Positions 1-14,800 are shown, numbered from the stretch's first letter. The stretch: 64,000 bases of DNA from Pogonophryne albipinna (GCA_028583405.1 CM053252.1:41627697-41691696), one strand, 5' to 3'. A program made the numbers and translations. Notes: generated from the sequence alone by a model not told the origin.

Positions 1-173
1 ACTGGCACAAAGATAATCCTCCTCAATCCTCACTTATGACCCACTAAATGGGTGTGCTGCTGCTGTCTATCGATTGACACCCTGCCGACCGACCTGCCTG
101 TATTTTCACTTGTTGACATGATGGCGTTCATGTCAGTTTCCCTAAACCCCATGTGCTTGCTGTGTGTCCTCAG

Positions 174-267
174 CTAATGGAGTGTTGTGTGAATGCTCTG
201 GTAACATCGTTCAAAGAGACCATCCTAGTGGAAAGTCCTGGGATGATCAAACGAAACGAAACAGACA
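174..267 (+). CDS. cul5: cul5 exon, human residues ~261-291
   Basis: The acceptor is cctcag and the donor is gtgagt. It reads [20 protein letters not shown] and ends in the split codon A|GG. It lies in the cullin-repeat N-terminal stalk. The usual ECQG of mammals is ESPG here. Confidence 0.92.
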
Positions 268-2741
268 GTGAGTACGGCTGCACTCACTGACATCTTTTTT
301 TTCTCTATCTAGAATGTAAAAGTAAGACTTGCTAAATGTAAAAGACGCAGGTTCTGTTTAAATTAGGGGTGTAACGGTATCCGTATTGGTCCCGTACCGT
401 CACGGTTCGGACGTCACGGTTCGGCACATGCAGTCACACGGCGAATACGCCTTTTTTTACGAGTGGGAAAAAAGTCTGTCACTCAGGGCAGTATTACACT
501 ATATATAATCCAGGGGGCGGTATTGCGCCTAAAAGCCAGCCGCCCGTAAATAACAAATGAAGAATAAGAACAAAACACAACAAAACGAACACAATACATG
601 AAGAAGAAAAGTTAGTAGCTATGGCGAGTTCACACAACACACAGGAGCTAGAAGACCCACCTGCTTCTTTTAAATCAGCTGTGTGGGAACATTTCGGGTT
701 CCCTGTGGACTACAACAATGATGGGGTGCGAGTTGTGGATCGGACGAGGACGGTGTGTCGGCGTTGTTCGACAGCGACATGCTGGTGGTAACACGTCAAA
801 CATGCTCAATCACATCCGAGTCATTCTCAGTCCCCAGCGAGAGGGTTTTCTCGACGGCAGGTGACATAGTTACCGCCAACAGATCTGCCCTCACTACTGA
901 CAACGCAGACAAACTCATCTTTCTGAAGAACAACTTGAAAATAGAGGAAAGCTTGAGTACCTTTATTTAGGCATAATGGCCTCACACACTCACAAGTTAA
1001 TTACACATGTTAGACATTGCTCCTAAAGGTACAGATTTTATTTTATATTTATCATTGTATTTATTTTATATTTTGACATCAGGAGATGTTATACAGTTCT
1101 GTATTGCCTTTTATTGATTGTGATTGAAACACTTTCTTATTATTTATTTTAATATTTTCAAGACATTCTTTTTAGTTGTACAGCTTATTGAACCTTTTAG
1201 TTTGACATCAGCCATTATAAATAATATGGCCATCTGAGTGTGTGTGTTACTGTTTGTGGTTTGTTTTTAACTGTGTAATACAGTTAATGATTCCAAATGT
1301 TAGAGTTCCTTATTTTCATACCAAAACTTGCACTACTGTTAAAAATAAATGCATTTGGGACTTTTTTTTGCTTTTCCTTGTTGTACCGAACCGTGACCCC
1401 CAAATCGAGGTATGAACCGAACCGTGACTTCTGTGAACCGTTACACCCCTAGTTTAAATGCATGTCAACATACTGTTCATATTTGAGTCATTGTAAATAT
1501 GAAGTTCAATAGCTTCAACATTCTCCCTACCACTGAGGATTCATCCTAAGAAGGACTCAAATTGAGTTTGTCGTGCTGTAAAATGGCTTAATGTGGATCT
1601 AGTTTTCACCTGAAATGCCCGGATGTATCATAGATTACCTCAATGAAGTAAGAGATGTGAGTTTACTAGACATTAAGTTAATAAACAATTAAATATTGTA
1701 TGATTTTGCCTTTGTCTTAAAATAATACTGGAAAGTAATGAATTGAGTGGAACAGGAAATGTTGATTTTACATTTGTGATAAACAAACTTCAGTCATTGC
1801 TCGGTTGTGCAATAATCAGAGAGTTCCATCGACACAGTCATGATGCAGATGTTCACAGCTTCAAAGAAAGACTTCTTGAGAACAGTCTGCTGGTAGTGCC
1901 ATACCTAATTGTTCAAATAGTAGGCCTGAATATAAGCTAATATTAATTATGTTGTCCCCCCCCCCCGGAGCAGGGCTGCACCTGATGTTCTCTCTGATGG
2001 ACAAGGTCCCCAGCGGCATTGAGCCCATGCTGAAGGACCTGGAGGACCACATCTGTAACGCTGGCCTCGCTGACATGGTGGCTGCTGCAGAGACCATCAC
2101 TACTGTACGTACACACGTACACACACACACACACGTACACACACGCACACACATACACACACACGTACACACACACACACGTACACACACACACGTACAC
2201 ACACGCACACACATATACACACACACACACGCACACATACACACACGCACACATACACACACACATGTACACACACACGCACACACATACACACACACGC
2301 ACACAAACACACAAACACGCACACATACACACACACACACAAACACGCACACATACACACACAAACACGCACACACAAACACGCACATACACACAAACAC
2401 GCACACATACACACGCATACACACACACGCACACACATACACATGCACGTACATACACGCACACACATGCACACAAACACACACAAACATGCACACACAT
2501 ACACACACACGCACACACATACACGCACACACACAAACACACACACACATACACGCACACACACGCACACATACACGCAAACAAACACGCACACAAACAC
2601 GCACACATACACACACATACACACATACACACACACGCATACACACACATACACACACATACACACAAACACGCACACATACACACACACGCACAAACAT
2701 ACACACACGCACAAACATACACACACATACACACAAACACA

Positions 2742-2816
<75 letters not shown>

Positions 2817-2835
2817 ACATACACACACATACACA

Positions 2836-2895
<60 letters not shown>

Positions 2896-5800
2896 GCTGT
2901 CCCTGGCCAACATGAGGCCCCACGCAAAGTGATATGATGAGGCCCTCCGTTTCGCAAGCGTCGACGGGGGGGTGAGCGGGGTGAGCCTCGCCTCGCGAAG
3001 TCTCATACCATTCTATTAGAAAGCCCCGTTACATGTAAAGGTCCAGCAAGAAAATGTGAAGTATGTAATTGTGATCAGGACAATGTATTTAAAGAAGAAA
3101 ACGTAGAACAATTTCCCCTGTGACTGCTATACTATTAACGTAGGACTTAAAAGTCGTAGTTCGTTCAGGTGGACCTCATTTACCAAAGATGATTTCATTA
3201 TGGATTAATCGGCTGGTTAGTGGCTCCAATAATAGATTCATTATTTGGTTAGTAAATGTTGTGAAAATAATGAGAACACAGAAAGCCCTTAGTGACACTT
3301 CACAGGGTTTGCTTAGTCCAGCCAACATTTCCCATCACACCATTATTATTATTATTATTACGTGTCAGACAAGTGTGGAGAAAGACATTAACAAAATAAC
3401 GTATTCATTTAAGATATCCCAGATCTAAAACCCATATTGTAGTTGATTTGTTTCCTTAAGGAAATTAACTTCAACGCTATTGAGTTCTCACAGTGTGTAG
3501 TGAACAACGTTAACATTAATGAAAGAGGGTATCTTTACAACATGTGCATTATTTCCAAATGTTTGTATGTTTGTTCGTCCAGGACTCGGAGAAGTACGTT
3601 GAGCAGTTGCTGACTTTGTTTAACCGCTTCAGTAAGCTGGTGAAGGAAGCCTTCCAGGACGACCCTCGCTTCCTCACTGCAAGAGACAAGGTCTGTGCAA
3701 TGTGACCTCCAGAGACAACCAAGAAACACATGACAGATAATGTTCAGTGCTAAAGTCATACAGTTCATTCCTGCTCACACTGTATTTGCATTTTAAGTGA
3801 GCAAAGGTCATTGTTGGATAGTCAAAGCCTACAGCTGTCTGAGTCCTACACCAATGATCTGCACAGAACAGGAATACACCCCTAACGTTAGGACCTCAGA
3901 AACAACGCAGCCTTGGTTAACCTCATTCACAGCTGGAATAAAAGCAGAGCAGAGATACAGACTGATCTACCTTAAGTCCCTTCCTTAATGTTTTAATGTA
4001 GAGCCTCCCTTGTTTTACTTTTTAAAGCATTTTATTTTCTTATTCCTAACCTTTTCATACACTGTATTGGTTTGAATACACCAGGATACCAAACTTGTTT
4101 GTGTCTGTTTTCTTTTAAAGCAGAAATGGATAACGGTTACAAGTGGATTTATTTCATTTCATTTCATCGTTTATTTGAATAGGGACAATGCACATTAATG
4201 AACACTTAAAGGTGGGGTAGGTCATTTTGGAGAAACCAGCTCGAGTGCGCTAGAATTTGAAAATACACAACCGGAACAAATCTGCCACTTCCTTACAGAG
4301 CCCCTCCTCCAACACACACATGACCAATGAGGGCACGAGATAAGTTTGTGCACAGATGGAAGGCTGACAGGCAGGTAGGCCATCCAGTTACTTTAGCCGG
4401 GCCGGCTCAGATGATTGGTCGTGCTTTTTACAGCGCCAAGGCTTCCACAGATGACATTTGTTTATGGATTTTTTGTCAAAGCACTTAAAGGTGGGGTAGG
4501 TAAGTTTGAGAAACCGGCTCGAGATCGCTAGAATTTGAAAATACACAACCGGAGAAAATCTGCCACTTCCTTATAGAGCCCCTCCTCCAACACATAAGTT
4601 CGCGCACATGACCAATGAGGGCACGAGATAAGTTTGTGCACCGATGGAATCCTGACAGGCAGGTAGGCCATCCAGTTATTTTAGCAGGGCCGGCTCAAAT
4701 GATTGGTCGTGCTTTTTACAGTATTACGGCTTCCACTGATGACATTTTTTTATGGATTTGTTGTCAAAGCACTTCAGATATTCATTGCTATCGGGATGTT
4801 AAGAGCATTCCATGGAATATAACAACAAGTGTATCTCGAGCCGGTTTCTCAAACTTATCTACCCCACCTTTAAGACAAATAATGCTTCAAGTGTAGATAT
4901 GTTGGATTTGAGCTTTGAGCTCATTTCCATCCGTAGTCCCTGACATACAACATATAAGAACATGACATTTATAAACATAGCAAAAAACAAAATACATGAT
5001 ATGCAGAAATAGCATGAGCAGCATACAAGCATTTACCACAAGGCAGTACAATGTAGCAGCGACAACATATAAAGTGCCAGAGAAGATAAAAGAGCTACAT
5101 AAAGTGCAAGAAGAGATACCCCTGTGTTAAAGTGCATTTAGCGGTGATCGCACGGATGTTTGTTTCTCAACCATTCTTTGAGTTGACCTTTAAAGCTATT
5201 GAGAGTGGGACAATCCCGTATCTCAGTTGGGAGGCTATTCCACAAAGAGCTGCCTTTAACGGAGAGGACATTTTGTCCAAAAGTGGTCCGTTTGCGGTGG
5301 ACCTCACAGTCTCCTCTGGTTTCTGACCTAGTGCTGCGTCCAGTGTGTTTTCTATGGATGAATTCCCCCAAGGGGGGGGGGGGGGGGGGGGGCAGTCCAA
5401 CAACAGTTGGCACTGCTGTTGAGGCGTTTACTGTTTTGTTAATACAAATCTTATCAGGACTTAAAAGGGGATTTATAAGTAACCTACTAATAATGCTTAT
5501 TTATAGGACCAGGAATAAATAGCATTACTAAACATTAAACATTTTCAGTGTCTTTTGACTTTTGATAAATCTAAAGTATAACGAACACATTATTTTACAA
5601 AGTTAACACATTTTCGTCACTAAAACAAACTGTTGTTTGATCCTCCCTTTTCCCCCTGCAGGCTTACAAGGCCGTGGTAAATGACGCCACCATCTTCAAA
5701 CTGGAACTGCCAACCAAACAGAAGGGGTGAGGAAACCTCTCGGTGTCACTAAGATAGGAAATGATCCAGTGTTCAAAGTGTCACTGCAAGATAGTGTATT

Positions 5801-8800
5801 CTGTTTGATTGAGTCACAACGGCGTAGTGTGTTTGTAGTTCTTTTGGCTACTCCTTTATGCCAAAAATCATAATCATGATTATTTTGGTCCATATTGAGA
5901 CCAAGATGAGTAAGAAAATCTAACCGTGGCGTGGGAGCACTGCAGTTAAGAAAAGGGATGAAAACTCAAGGTCAGAACAGAGCATCATGTGACAAATGGA
6001 ATGCTGTACTTTTTCATCTTCCAGCTCTGTGTAATTATGTGTCCATCCATCTATAGTGTTGGTATGAAGACTCAGCCGGAGTCCAAGTGTCCGGAGCTGC
6101 TGGCTAACTACTGTGACATGCTGCTAAGGAAAACCACGCTCAGCAAGAAACTCACCTCAGAGGAGATTGAGCTCAAGCTCAAAGAAGTGGTGAGTCTCTG
6201 TCCTTACAGCCTCGGGGTAAAGGCACTTGATGACACTCTTACACTTACTTTTCCTTCAAAGTGCTTGGATTATAATCCTCGGAAATTCAAACCCTGTTTT
6301 TATCTTTCCTCCTTGTAGCTGCTGGTGTTGAAGTACGTTCAGAATAAAGACGTGTTCATGCGTTACCACAAAGCACATCTGACCCGGCGCCTGATTCTGG
6401 ACATTTCAGCAGACAGCGAGATTGAGGAGAACATGGTGGAGTGGCTGAGAGTGAGTTCCCTTTCATTACCCTTCTTTGTCACACGCAGACTGTGAGTCCA
6501 CAGTTTAGGAGCTGTACTAAGGAGCAAGGACAACAGGCAGGAGTATCATCTGTTATCCATGGATGTTCTTGGGTCATTTTCAGTGGCGGCTGGTGGAAAA
6601 TATTTTTGGTGGGGCTGTTGATATAGTGAGTAAAACAATTTTTTTTGGGAGAAATGACCCCTTAAATTAGGACTTCTGGTGATGTAATGGCGCGTTTCCA
6701 GTGCAGCGCGGAGCTCGCTTAAAGCGTGCCGAGCTGTGCGGGGCCCGTTTTTGGTTGCGTTTCCACTTGGCCTAGTATTGGCTAGCGGGTCCTAATTCAC
6801 AGTTTTTCTGGCCCCATAAAATCGTGGTTCTAGGGCCAGGAACAACCAGGCTGAGTCGGGCTGAGTATGCTAAACTAGAGAGAGAATCGCTGGCAAGGGG
6901 GCTACAACTACAACAAGATGAACATATTTTACCGTGATTTAATTGTAATACACGTTTCTAAATGATGCCGACGTAACAACATACTGATACCGGTTAGTAA
7001 AAACCATGAATTAACGCTTTGACAAGTCTGCAGACAGACGGCAGGCCAAAAACCCTTTTAAAATGCGTGTTTTCTAAATGGAGCTTGGCTAAGCTAACGT
7101 TATGCTCCGACCGTCCACACTCACAACAAACGGCCTACAGACATAAATAAACCAGCGACTGTATTCTCCATGACACAGACAGTCTGTGGTTTGTACTTGT
7201 TTAACTTTTGTCTAGTTTCTGAACAGATCGTATCTGTCCCCGGCTGTTTGAAGAGCAAGCATGGGAAACAAAAGACAGCATTTACCTGTTTGCATCCAGC
7301 TAGCCATGCCTTTCTGGTGTACCAGCTACGTGAGAAGCCTCGTTGATACGTTTTGTCTTTTTCACGAGCTTGCTGCGAAATATACAAATCGGGTTGGTCC
7401 GGTCCAAGGTCTTTAAGTATCAATTTATCTCCCAAACTTCTCCTTTCAAAAGGATTGGAGATTAGCTCTTGAACGGAATTGGGCGGGGACCGAGGTCCGG
7501 AGACTCCACCTGCACACGAAGCCATTCTCATCAACTACTGCCGTACTGCGTCACCCCACCGGATACGAGTCACTAGTGTCCAAACTACTCACAGACTGGA
7601 CCGGGCGCTGACATTGGCGCCCGGTGATCATCAGATTTGACGACGCTGATTGGCTGAAATTATGTTTCGGCATCATAGTTTACAGATAGCAACAGTCAGC
7701 TGCTAGTGGCTGCTGCTGCACTGGTTGAGGGCTCCTTTCTTACCGCCCAGACGAGAGAGGGTAATGACCAGTGGCGGCGCTAGGGGGTGGCTACTTGGGC
7801 TCAAGCCCCGGATGTTTTCTGAAAAGCCCCGGATGTTTCACTTAAAAAATTAATTTTTAATTTAAAAAACGTCTCGGGAGTAATGTGCAGTACCGGAGTC
7901 CACCAGAGAGACATCCGCTGCGGGACATTAGCCTGCATACTGCGTAGCCTGCCCTGAAGAAGAAGTGATCCTTCCTAGTGCCTGACGAGTTTTAAGCTAA
8001 TAGCCTATACAGTTATGGATATTAGAAAGTTATTGTCATTGAAGCAGGCGCCACAAGCTGCAGCAGCAGCAGTATCAGCAGCTGACAACAATGTCATCAC
8101 CAGCAGTCAATAAATGGATAATGTTTCAGGTTTGTGAATCTAATGGTGATATCTGCACTCTGGCTGACTGAGTAAGAAGTGAAAAAGAGTGATGTGACGT
8201 TAATGTTATAGCTAGTAAACATGGAGTAACCACACTAAGTATACCCTTATATGTTAGTATGTATACAGAACATGACTAAAAATTATCCTAAGACGTAACG
8301 TTAACCCTTCATACATCAGTCTACTTTTAAGACACTAAAATAACGTATTTATTTTGTTTTTGCGCGTGGAATTATACCGGCTCTCGTTTCAGTACACATA
8401 ACAACGGAACTGACAGGCAACCCTCTGAATCAGACTCCGATTGGCTGTGACTGCATCAGAGTGTCCGATTCAGAAACGTGACTCTTACACATTTTTTACG
8501 TCACAAACAAAGATGGTGGATGAGAATAGATCTATAAAACGATAAGCAATGCGCCAGAATCAAGGTGAGACTATCCGCATCCTTTAAAACTCTACGCACA
8601 TTCGTTTCACCTTAATAAGTAAACGACTATTTGAGTGAGTTAAGGCATTAGTTTGCTTCATTAAAGGGTGTTAATGAGTGTTCTCCAGTGCCTTTTGTCC
8701 GCTTTAAGGTGTTATTAAGGTAGGGTTAATGTTGCTCTCAAAGTGCACCAGATCGATGCTTTCAACTTCAATATTTAAAAAAAAATCTTCCCGGGGGAGC

Positions 8801-11800
8801 ATGCCCCCGGACCCCCCAAGAGGAGGCGACGACCCCCCTAAAGGATGTTCGGTCCACCCCCAGGCAGGGGTAGCACTGTACCCCTGCACCCCCCCCCTCC
8901 CAACAACTCCTGGGCTAAGCCCCGGATCTCCTACAATCCTAAATCCGCCACTGGTAATGACCATAGACTGTATATATAAAGGTAATGACACATGGGCAAG
9001 GCCAGGCAGGAAACATGTGACTTATCAGCAGTGTTGGGTGTAACGCGTTACAAAAGTAACGGAGTTACAGTAATATATTACTTTTTGCTGTAACGAAGTA
9101 ATGTAACGCATTACTGATGAAATGTGGGTAATATATTACCCGTTACAATGTTCAGTAACGCAGTTACAACACATTTTAACCCGAAATTAAATGGTGTTTT
9201 GTTTTTTAACAATGTACTAACATAGCGAGACATTCCGACACCAGACAAATTGTGCGGGTAGATTAGTAAACCTGGTGTGTTTACCCTTCAGGCTTCGCAT
9301 CGGGATCTTCGGGGAAGTTGAATGTTATGCACCCTCTATTCAAAAAAGAGAACGGAGCGAAAAATACTAACAACAAATTGTGTCAGGTGCGCGTGACCTG
9401 CTCCGCTGCGCGTGCATCATTTCCAAAGTGCTTCCACAGCAGTGACACACATCTGTGGATAATCATTTATACGAAAATGGTTAAAGCAACCATCACTAAA
9501 TGCCAGCAACTGCATCTACTGCAGACAGTAGCAACAGGTCAGATGGGGACATCACGTTACCCTCCGTTGTGGACACTAGCTTACTCCCGCCTGACTCGCC
9601 GCCCTCGCCCCCGGAGCAGCAGTCTTCGTCGCCTGAAACTACGCCGCCCCTCTGCGGCCCGCAGGTGCCAGGATACCACGGCAAAACAGAGCCTGCCCAG
9701 GTATATCTAAACAAGTACCCGCCTGTACAGTGGGGTTAGGCGGTCATTTTGCAGCTCATGGTATACAAATAGACAAGGGAATATTCATGTAAAATAGTGC
9801 CATATTCTGCCATGCCTGTAGAAATGTTGGGTCAAACATAATGCATACAATAGCACAGATGCCTTCACCACGAATGGCTACAGAAAGATCTCATATCCCA
9901 AGCTTATCAACAAGCTAATGTTGCAGCTGAAATGTTCTCCAGGTCACAAAGTCAACCTCACATGATGATGTGATACCAGTTTTCAAGCACAGTAAATGTT
10001 CTCTTCCCAGAGTATATGATGGGACCAAAGTGATGATTTAGTACATGGTTTTAATAATACTTTTGCTTTTCAATGTTTGCCATTTCAAACCATGAGCTGG
10101 TTTAAATAATATGTGCCTTGATTTACAATATGTTCTCATTTGTTTTATCAGTACAGCTTTGAAGCTTTTGTGCTTTTCTTTGCCACAGTCCACTTTGGAC
10201 TATATGAGATATTTCAGGATTGCACTTTTAACTCACTTGAAATGTTCTCACTTGCTTGGTTTCAAAACATAACAAATGCCATAATCTGTTCATTGGGGAC
10301 CATCAATGCTATTTTTCATTGCTGTTGCCGGCCACTATTGCTCATGTAAACCTACTACTGCTGCAGCCCCTGTAATCTCAGAGGCACCCTGAGTCATTTT
10401 GTTCTGGAACCGGGCCTGTACACGGCCATATACTAAACACACTACAGAGCCCATTCCGTGTCCTGTTAGTGTTTACTTCCTCTCTACCTTCTTCTGGTGA
10501 TTTATCTGACGTCCAGCGCTCCGTCTTTTAACCTCTTTTCCTTTCTCTTTCTTGATCCTCCTTAGCAACCTTCATTATAGTCCTTGACAGTGGTCTGTAC
10601 TGTATTAACAACGTGTCACATGTTAAGAATTTACAATCAGAATCGAGTATTCAACTAAGCCATGTAATACAAGTTGTTAGTAGCCTTAAGGGCCTACACA
10701 GTTGTTATACTATACCACATTGCCCTTCACTGGCAAACTACATTTCAGCATTTAAAATACCTAGCCATTGTTTTGTGGTTATTTTGGTGAAATTAACTCA
10801 AAAGTAACTAAAGTAGTGTAACTCATTACATTTCAGAGACAGTAATATTGTAATGTAACTTATTACTTTCAAAAGAGAGTAATAAGTAATATGTAATATA
10901 TTACATTTTGGAAGTAACTTGCCCAACACTGCTTATCAGTAACTTTAGACATCGTCGTAACACAATTTTAAACTAGATTTTATTGTAGATTATACATTTT
11001 ACTGATACCAATTATATAATATTTACCTTGTTTATTAAAAATAAAAATAAAATAAAAAAATATTTTTTTTATTTTTATTTTTATTTTGTCTGTGGGAAGA
11101 GGTGGGGCGGCGCCCCTAGCGCCCCTATGGGCCGGCCGCCACTGGTCATTTTACTAATTTGAACAAGACTTTAAGTAAAATGTTTCTGAATACTGATCAT
11201 TATTTACAATATGTAATTTACTACTCAGAGGGGTTTCAATCAAAACCATTAAAACATATTCAGGTAAAACGATCAAGATCTAATATGCATCATAAAAATG
11301 TGGCTTTAACTGGAGAAAAAGTCAATTTCTGACAGCATCTGGCAGACAATGCTGACGAATGCACCAATGGGGGTACAACGCAACCAAATGAAAACAACCG
11401 TTTCCTTCATCCAATTTGTTTTGTATTATTCAAATGAAATAATCTGACCAAGAGTTTTGTGCCTTTGTACCAGGTTTGGTGAATTCATTTCCCCTTTGCT
11501 CTCCTCATTGTGTCCTGTGTGTGTTTGTAGGAGGTAGGAATGCCTGCTGACTATGTGAACAAGTTGGCCAGGATGTTTCAGGACATCAAGGTCTCAGAGG
11601 ACCTCAACCAGGTCTTCAAGGAGATGCACAAACACAACAAGCTCGCACTACCAGGTAACACACACACACACACACACATTCTAAAATGCATGAATGTCCT
11701 AGTCTCATTTATCCAGTCGTATGCTCAATGCTTTCCAAACACATTATGGCAAACATCTTTCATTTATTTTCTCCTCATTAAGGTGAAACTCTTGACGAGA

Positions 11801-14800
11801 CATGCACCTGCAAGCATGGGCGTCACTTTGTTTTCCAAAGTGGTGGGGACACTTTTTTCAGATACAAATAAAACTGTATTGCGCGCCACCCATGTTTTTG
11901 TATACACTAATCTCCATACTATTTGCTAGAAACACCTGTATAGACAGGATTTACAGACTCACTGTCAGGCTAGAGACTGTTTTTGTAGGAACCATTATGT
12001 GTTGGGGGGGGGGACAATTATTGAGGAAGCCAAGGATCTCCGTCTTTTTTTAAGGGGTCTGGGGGCATCCTCTTTTAACATGTAAACTACGCATTCTGGT
12101 ACTTTCTAACAAGAAAATAATGCAAAAAGACAACATTTACTTCAAGCTAACATTCAGTTTGAATCTAACCTTCACAGTTAAATGTTGATGCGTCCATGTA
12201 ACACAGACTTATCAGAGTTCTTCCGTTATATTTCCCTGCAGCGGACAGTGTGAACATTAAGATCCTGAACGCTGGAGCGTGGTCCCGCAGCAGTGAGAAG
12301 GTGTTCGTCTCTCTGCCCACGGAGCTGGAGGACCTGATCCCTGAGGTGGAGGACTTCTACAGGAGGAACCACAGCGGCAGGAAGCTGCACTGGCACCACC
12401 TCATGTCCAATGGCATAGTGAGTGAGCATTTCTACAGACACACAGAATACATGCAGACACACAGAGTGTCACAGAGCTCACCCTCTGAACCCTCTGAAGT
12501 CTATCAGACTGTGTGTGTCTACAACAGTAAAATGCCACTTGATGCGACAATATTATCTAGAAATGTCACATATATAATTATATACATGCACAGGGGCGTC
12601 GCCTGGACCTGGAAACATTCGTGGCTTAGCCCACAGTGGCGGCGGCCGCGGCGCTACAGTGGAATGTTCTACTGCAACACTCCCCACACGCAAACACACA
12701 GTACACCCGCGACTGTTACGGCCCGTCCACACAGCGGCGTTGGAAGCTTCTGCCCATTCACTTTGAATGGGGTGACGTCACTTTTCGCCGAACTGCATTG
12801 TGGGAAGCAGAGCGGAGCTTTCCTGGCGTTTCAGGCTGCAAAAGTTGAGCAATGTTCAACTTCTGAAGCTTTCGGTGGAAGCGTCAGCCAATCAAATCAT
12901 ATGCCAGTACAAGCTCAAGCCAATCAAACCGCTGCTTGTGTGTCAGGGCCGGGAGATTCATGTGATTGGTTGTTGGTCGAGCTTCAGACACGCCCGCCGG
13001 CTAGCTTTTTCCAATGCCGCTGTGTGGACGGGCCGTTACAATGAAGGCTCGATAATCAGCTCACGGCATATAGGCAGAGGTGAAGTGCTATTTTTTATGA
13101 GTGGGGGGCGGACCTCACCTCCTCTAGGGGGGTCCGGGGGGGATGCTCCCCCGGGAAGATTTTTTTTTAAATATTGAAGTTAAAAGCATCAATCTGGTGC
13201 ACTTTGAGAGCAACATTAAGAGATATGGATACATCTTTCAACAGATATGAAACAGAACTGTAAGCAGATGTTCTTTTTCTTTATGGATATTTTACAAACC
13301 ACTCCCCTTTTAAACTGTATTCTTGTTTTACTGTCATATAGTATTTCATACCTGTTTTTCCTTTATTCTCTTATTTTTTTTATAACGATAATGATCATAT
13401 GAAGGTGTGCCGCAGAAATAATCTTTTGAATAATTTGTGACCAAACCGTTTGAGACCCACTGAGATAACTTAGACTAAAGTGAACTATCTAAACACTCAG
13501 AGAGTCCTTTAGCTCACCTGAGTCTCTCAGTCTGAGAGGAGAGCTCTCCTCCAGCTTGTTGTGGAACAAACAGCTCCAGTGGCGGTTCTAGACCAATTTG
13601 ACTGGGGGGGCCAGGCTGGGGCCAGTTATTTTCTGTGGGGGGCACAATAAATGCAGGACAAAAAAGACAAAGACAGTATGAAGTAATTGCGCATAAGAAA
13701 ACAATGCAATACAATTTAAAATGCCAGTACAAGCTCAAGCCAATCAAACCGCTGCTTGTGTGTCAGGGCCGGGAGATTCATGATACAATTTATTGGTATT
13801 TGTTTCAGTACACATATTTATTTCAGATACTTATAGTTACAGTGTTTACGCTCTAATGTAGGGGTCTCCAACCTTTTTTAGGATGAGAGCTACTTAAAAA
13901 AAATAAAACAAGTCGTGAGCTACTTTTACTCCTCTTTTTTTTGTTTTTTGCAGTGTATATATTTAGCACATTTTAACATGATATGCTGACCTTTAACCTT
14001 TGTGTGCTGTTTGGGTCTGTGGGATTGCAGTGATTACTAAAAGAACATGTATTCAATTTAATAATTTGAACCTGCTTTATTTGGGGGTGGACGGGCCTCA
14101 CCTCCTCTAGGGAAGATTTTTTTTTAAATGGGAAGTGAAATGCATCAATCTGGTGCACTTTGAGCACAACATTAATTTATGGATACAGCTCTCAACACTC
14201 AGATGAAAGGGAGCTGTATACTTTTCAATGATCCAAACATCTATCTAACACCCCTCCTCCCCCCACCCCACAATGAATATCGACAAATCATGGCAGCTCA
14301 CCACTTCATAAAGAGTTTGACCGTGATTTTCCCTCTGGCAGAATCTACACCACACCTCTTTAGATCTATACATCTTTAGAATATGATCACAACCAATAAC
14401 AAATAATTTAAACTTGTTTATTCTTATCTTATGTTACCTATAGTTAGCATTCTTTCTTTCTATTTATGCATATTTTACTAATCACTCCCCTTTTAAACTG
14501 TTGCAAGAACGTGATTGGTCGATATTCATTGTGGGGGAGGAGGGGTGTTAGATAGATATAGAGTTGTAGCAAGTAGATAGAGTTCGCTATGATTGAGGTT
14601 TCGTTTATGCATAGGGTAGATTCTTTTAATTCCATTTCCTTTTTTTTGTGTGTATTTTTTACATTTTGGATTTGCTTGGCAAGCTACTTATTGAGGGCTT
14701 GCGAGCTACCGGTAGCTCGCGATCGACGTGTAGGAGACCCCCGCTCTAATGGGTCTGACTAGAATGACAAATAGCATTAGTTACGCCTATTCCGTCAGCC

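Larger units (their letters stand above)
4146..5413 (-). mobile_element. 5'-truncated LINE (L2-like group) with 3' ATGAA-type tail
   Basis: Read on the minus strand, the remnant starts in the C-terminal coding end (5413-5138), passes a 3' UTR, and ends at 4146-4165 in repeated gaaat units, as L2/CR1-type LINEs do. A MITE is inserted in the UTR (4205-4874). A 23-base G run (about 5371-5393) lies near the truncated 5' end. Confidence 0.7.
6581..11144. mobile_element. hAT element (outer shell of a nest) with 8-bp TSD
   Basis: The ends CAGTGGCGGCTGG (6581) and CCGGCCGCCACTG (11144) are inverted repeats, flanked by identical GTCATTTT at 6573-6580 and 11145-11152. The shell carries a TTF-finger transposase fragment on the minus strand and hosts two later hAT insertions (7769-8953 and 9029-10931). 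The insertion accounts for nearly all of the cul5 intron 6451-11530. Confidence 0.93.

Noticed and set aside
1861..3006. Very long open frames on both strands (up to 381 codons)
   Set aside because: They translate the CA repeat (Thr-His or Cys-Val runs) and have no conserved domain. The real coding exon there is 1974-2104.
9318..9739. 130-codon and 79-codon overlapping frames as host genes
   Set aside because: They lie wholly inside a hAT with intact target duplication and show only low-complexity composition.
12250..13044. 264-codon + strand open frame
   Set aside because: It starts inside the cul5 exon, reads through the donor at 12418, and continues in intron and MITE sequence. Only 12242-12417 is coding.
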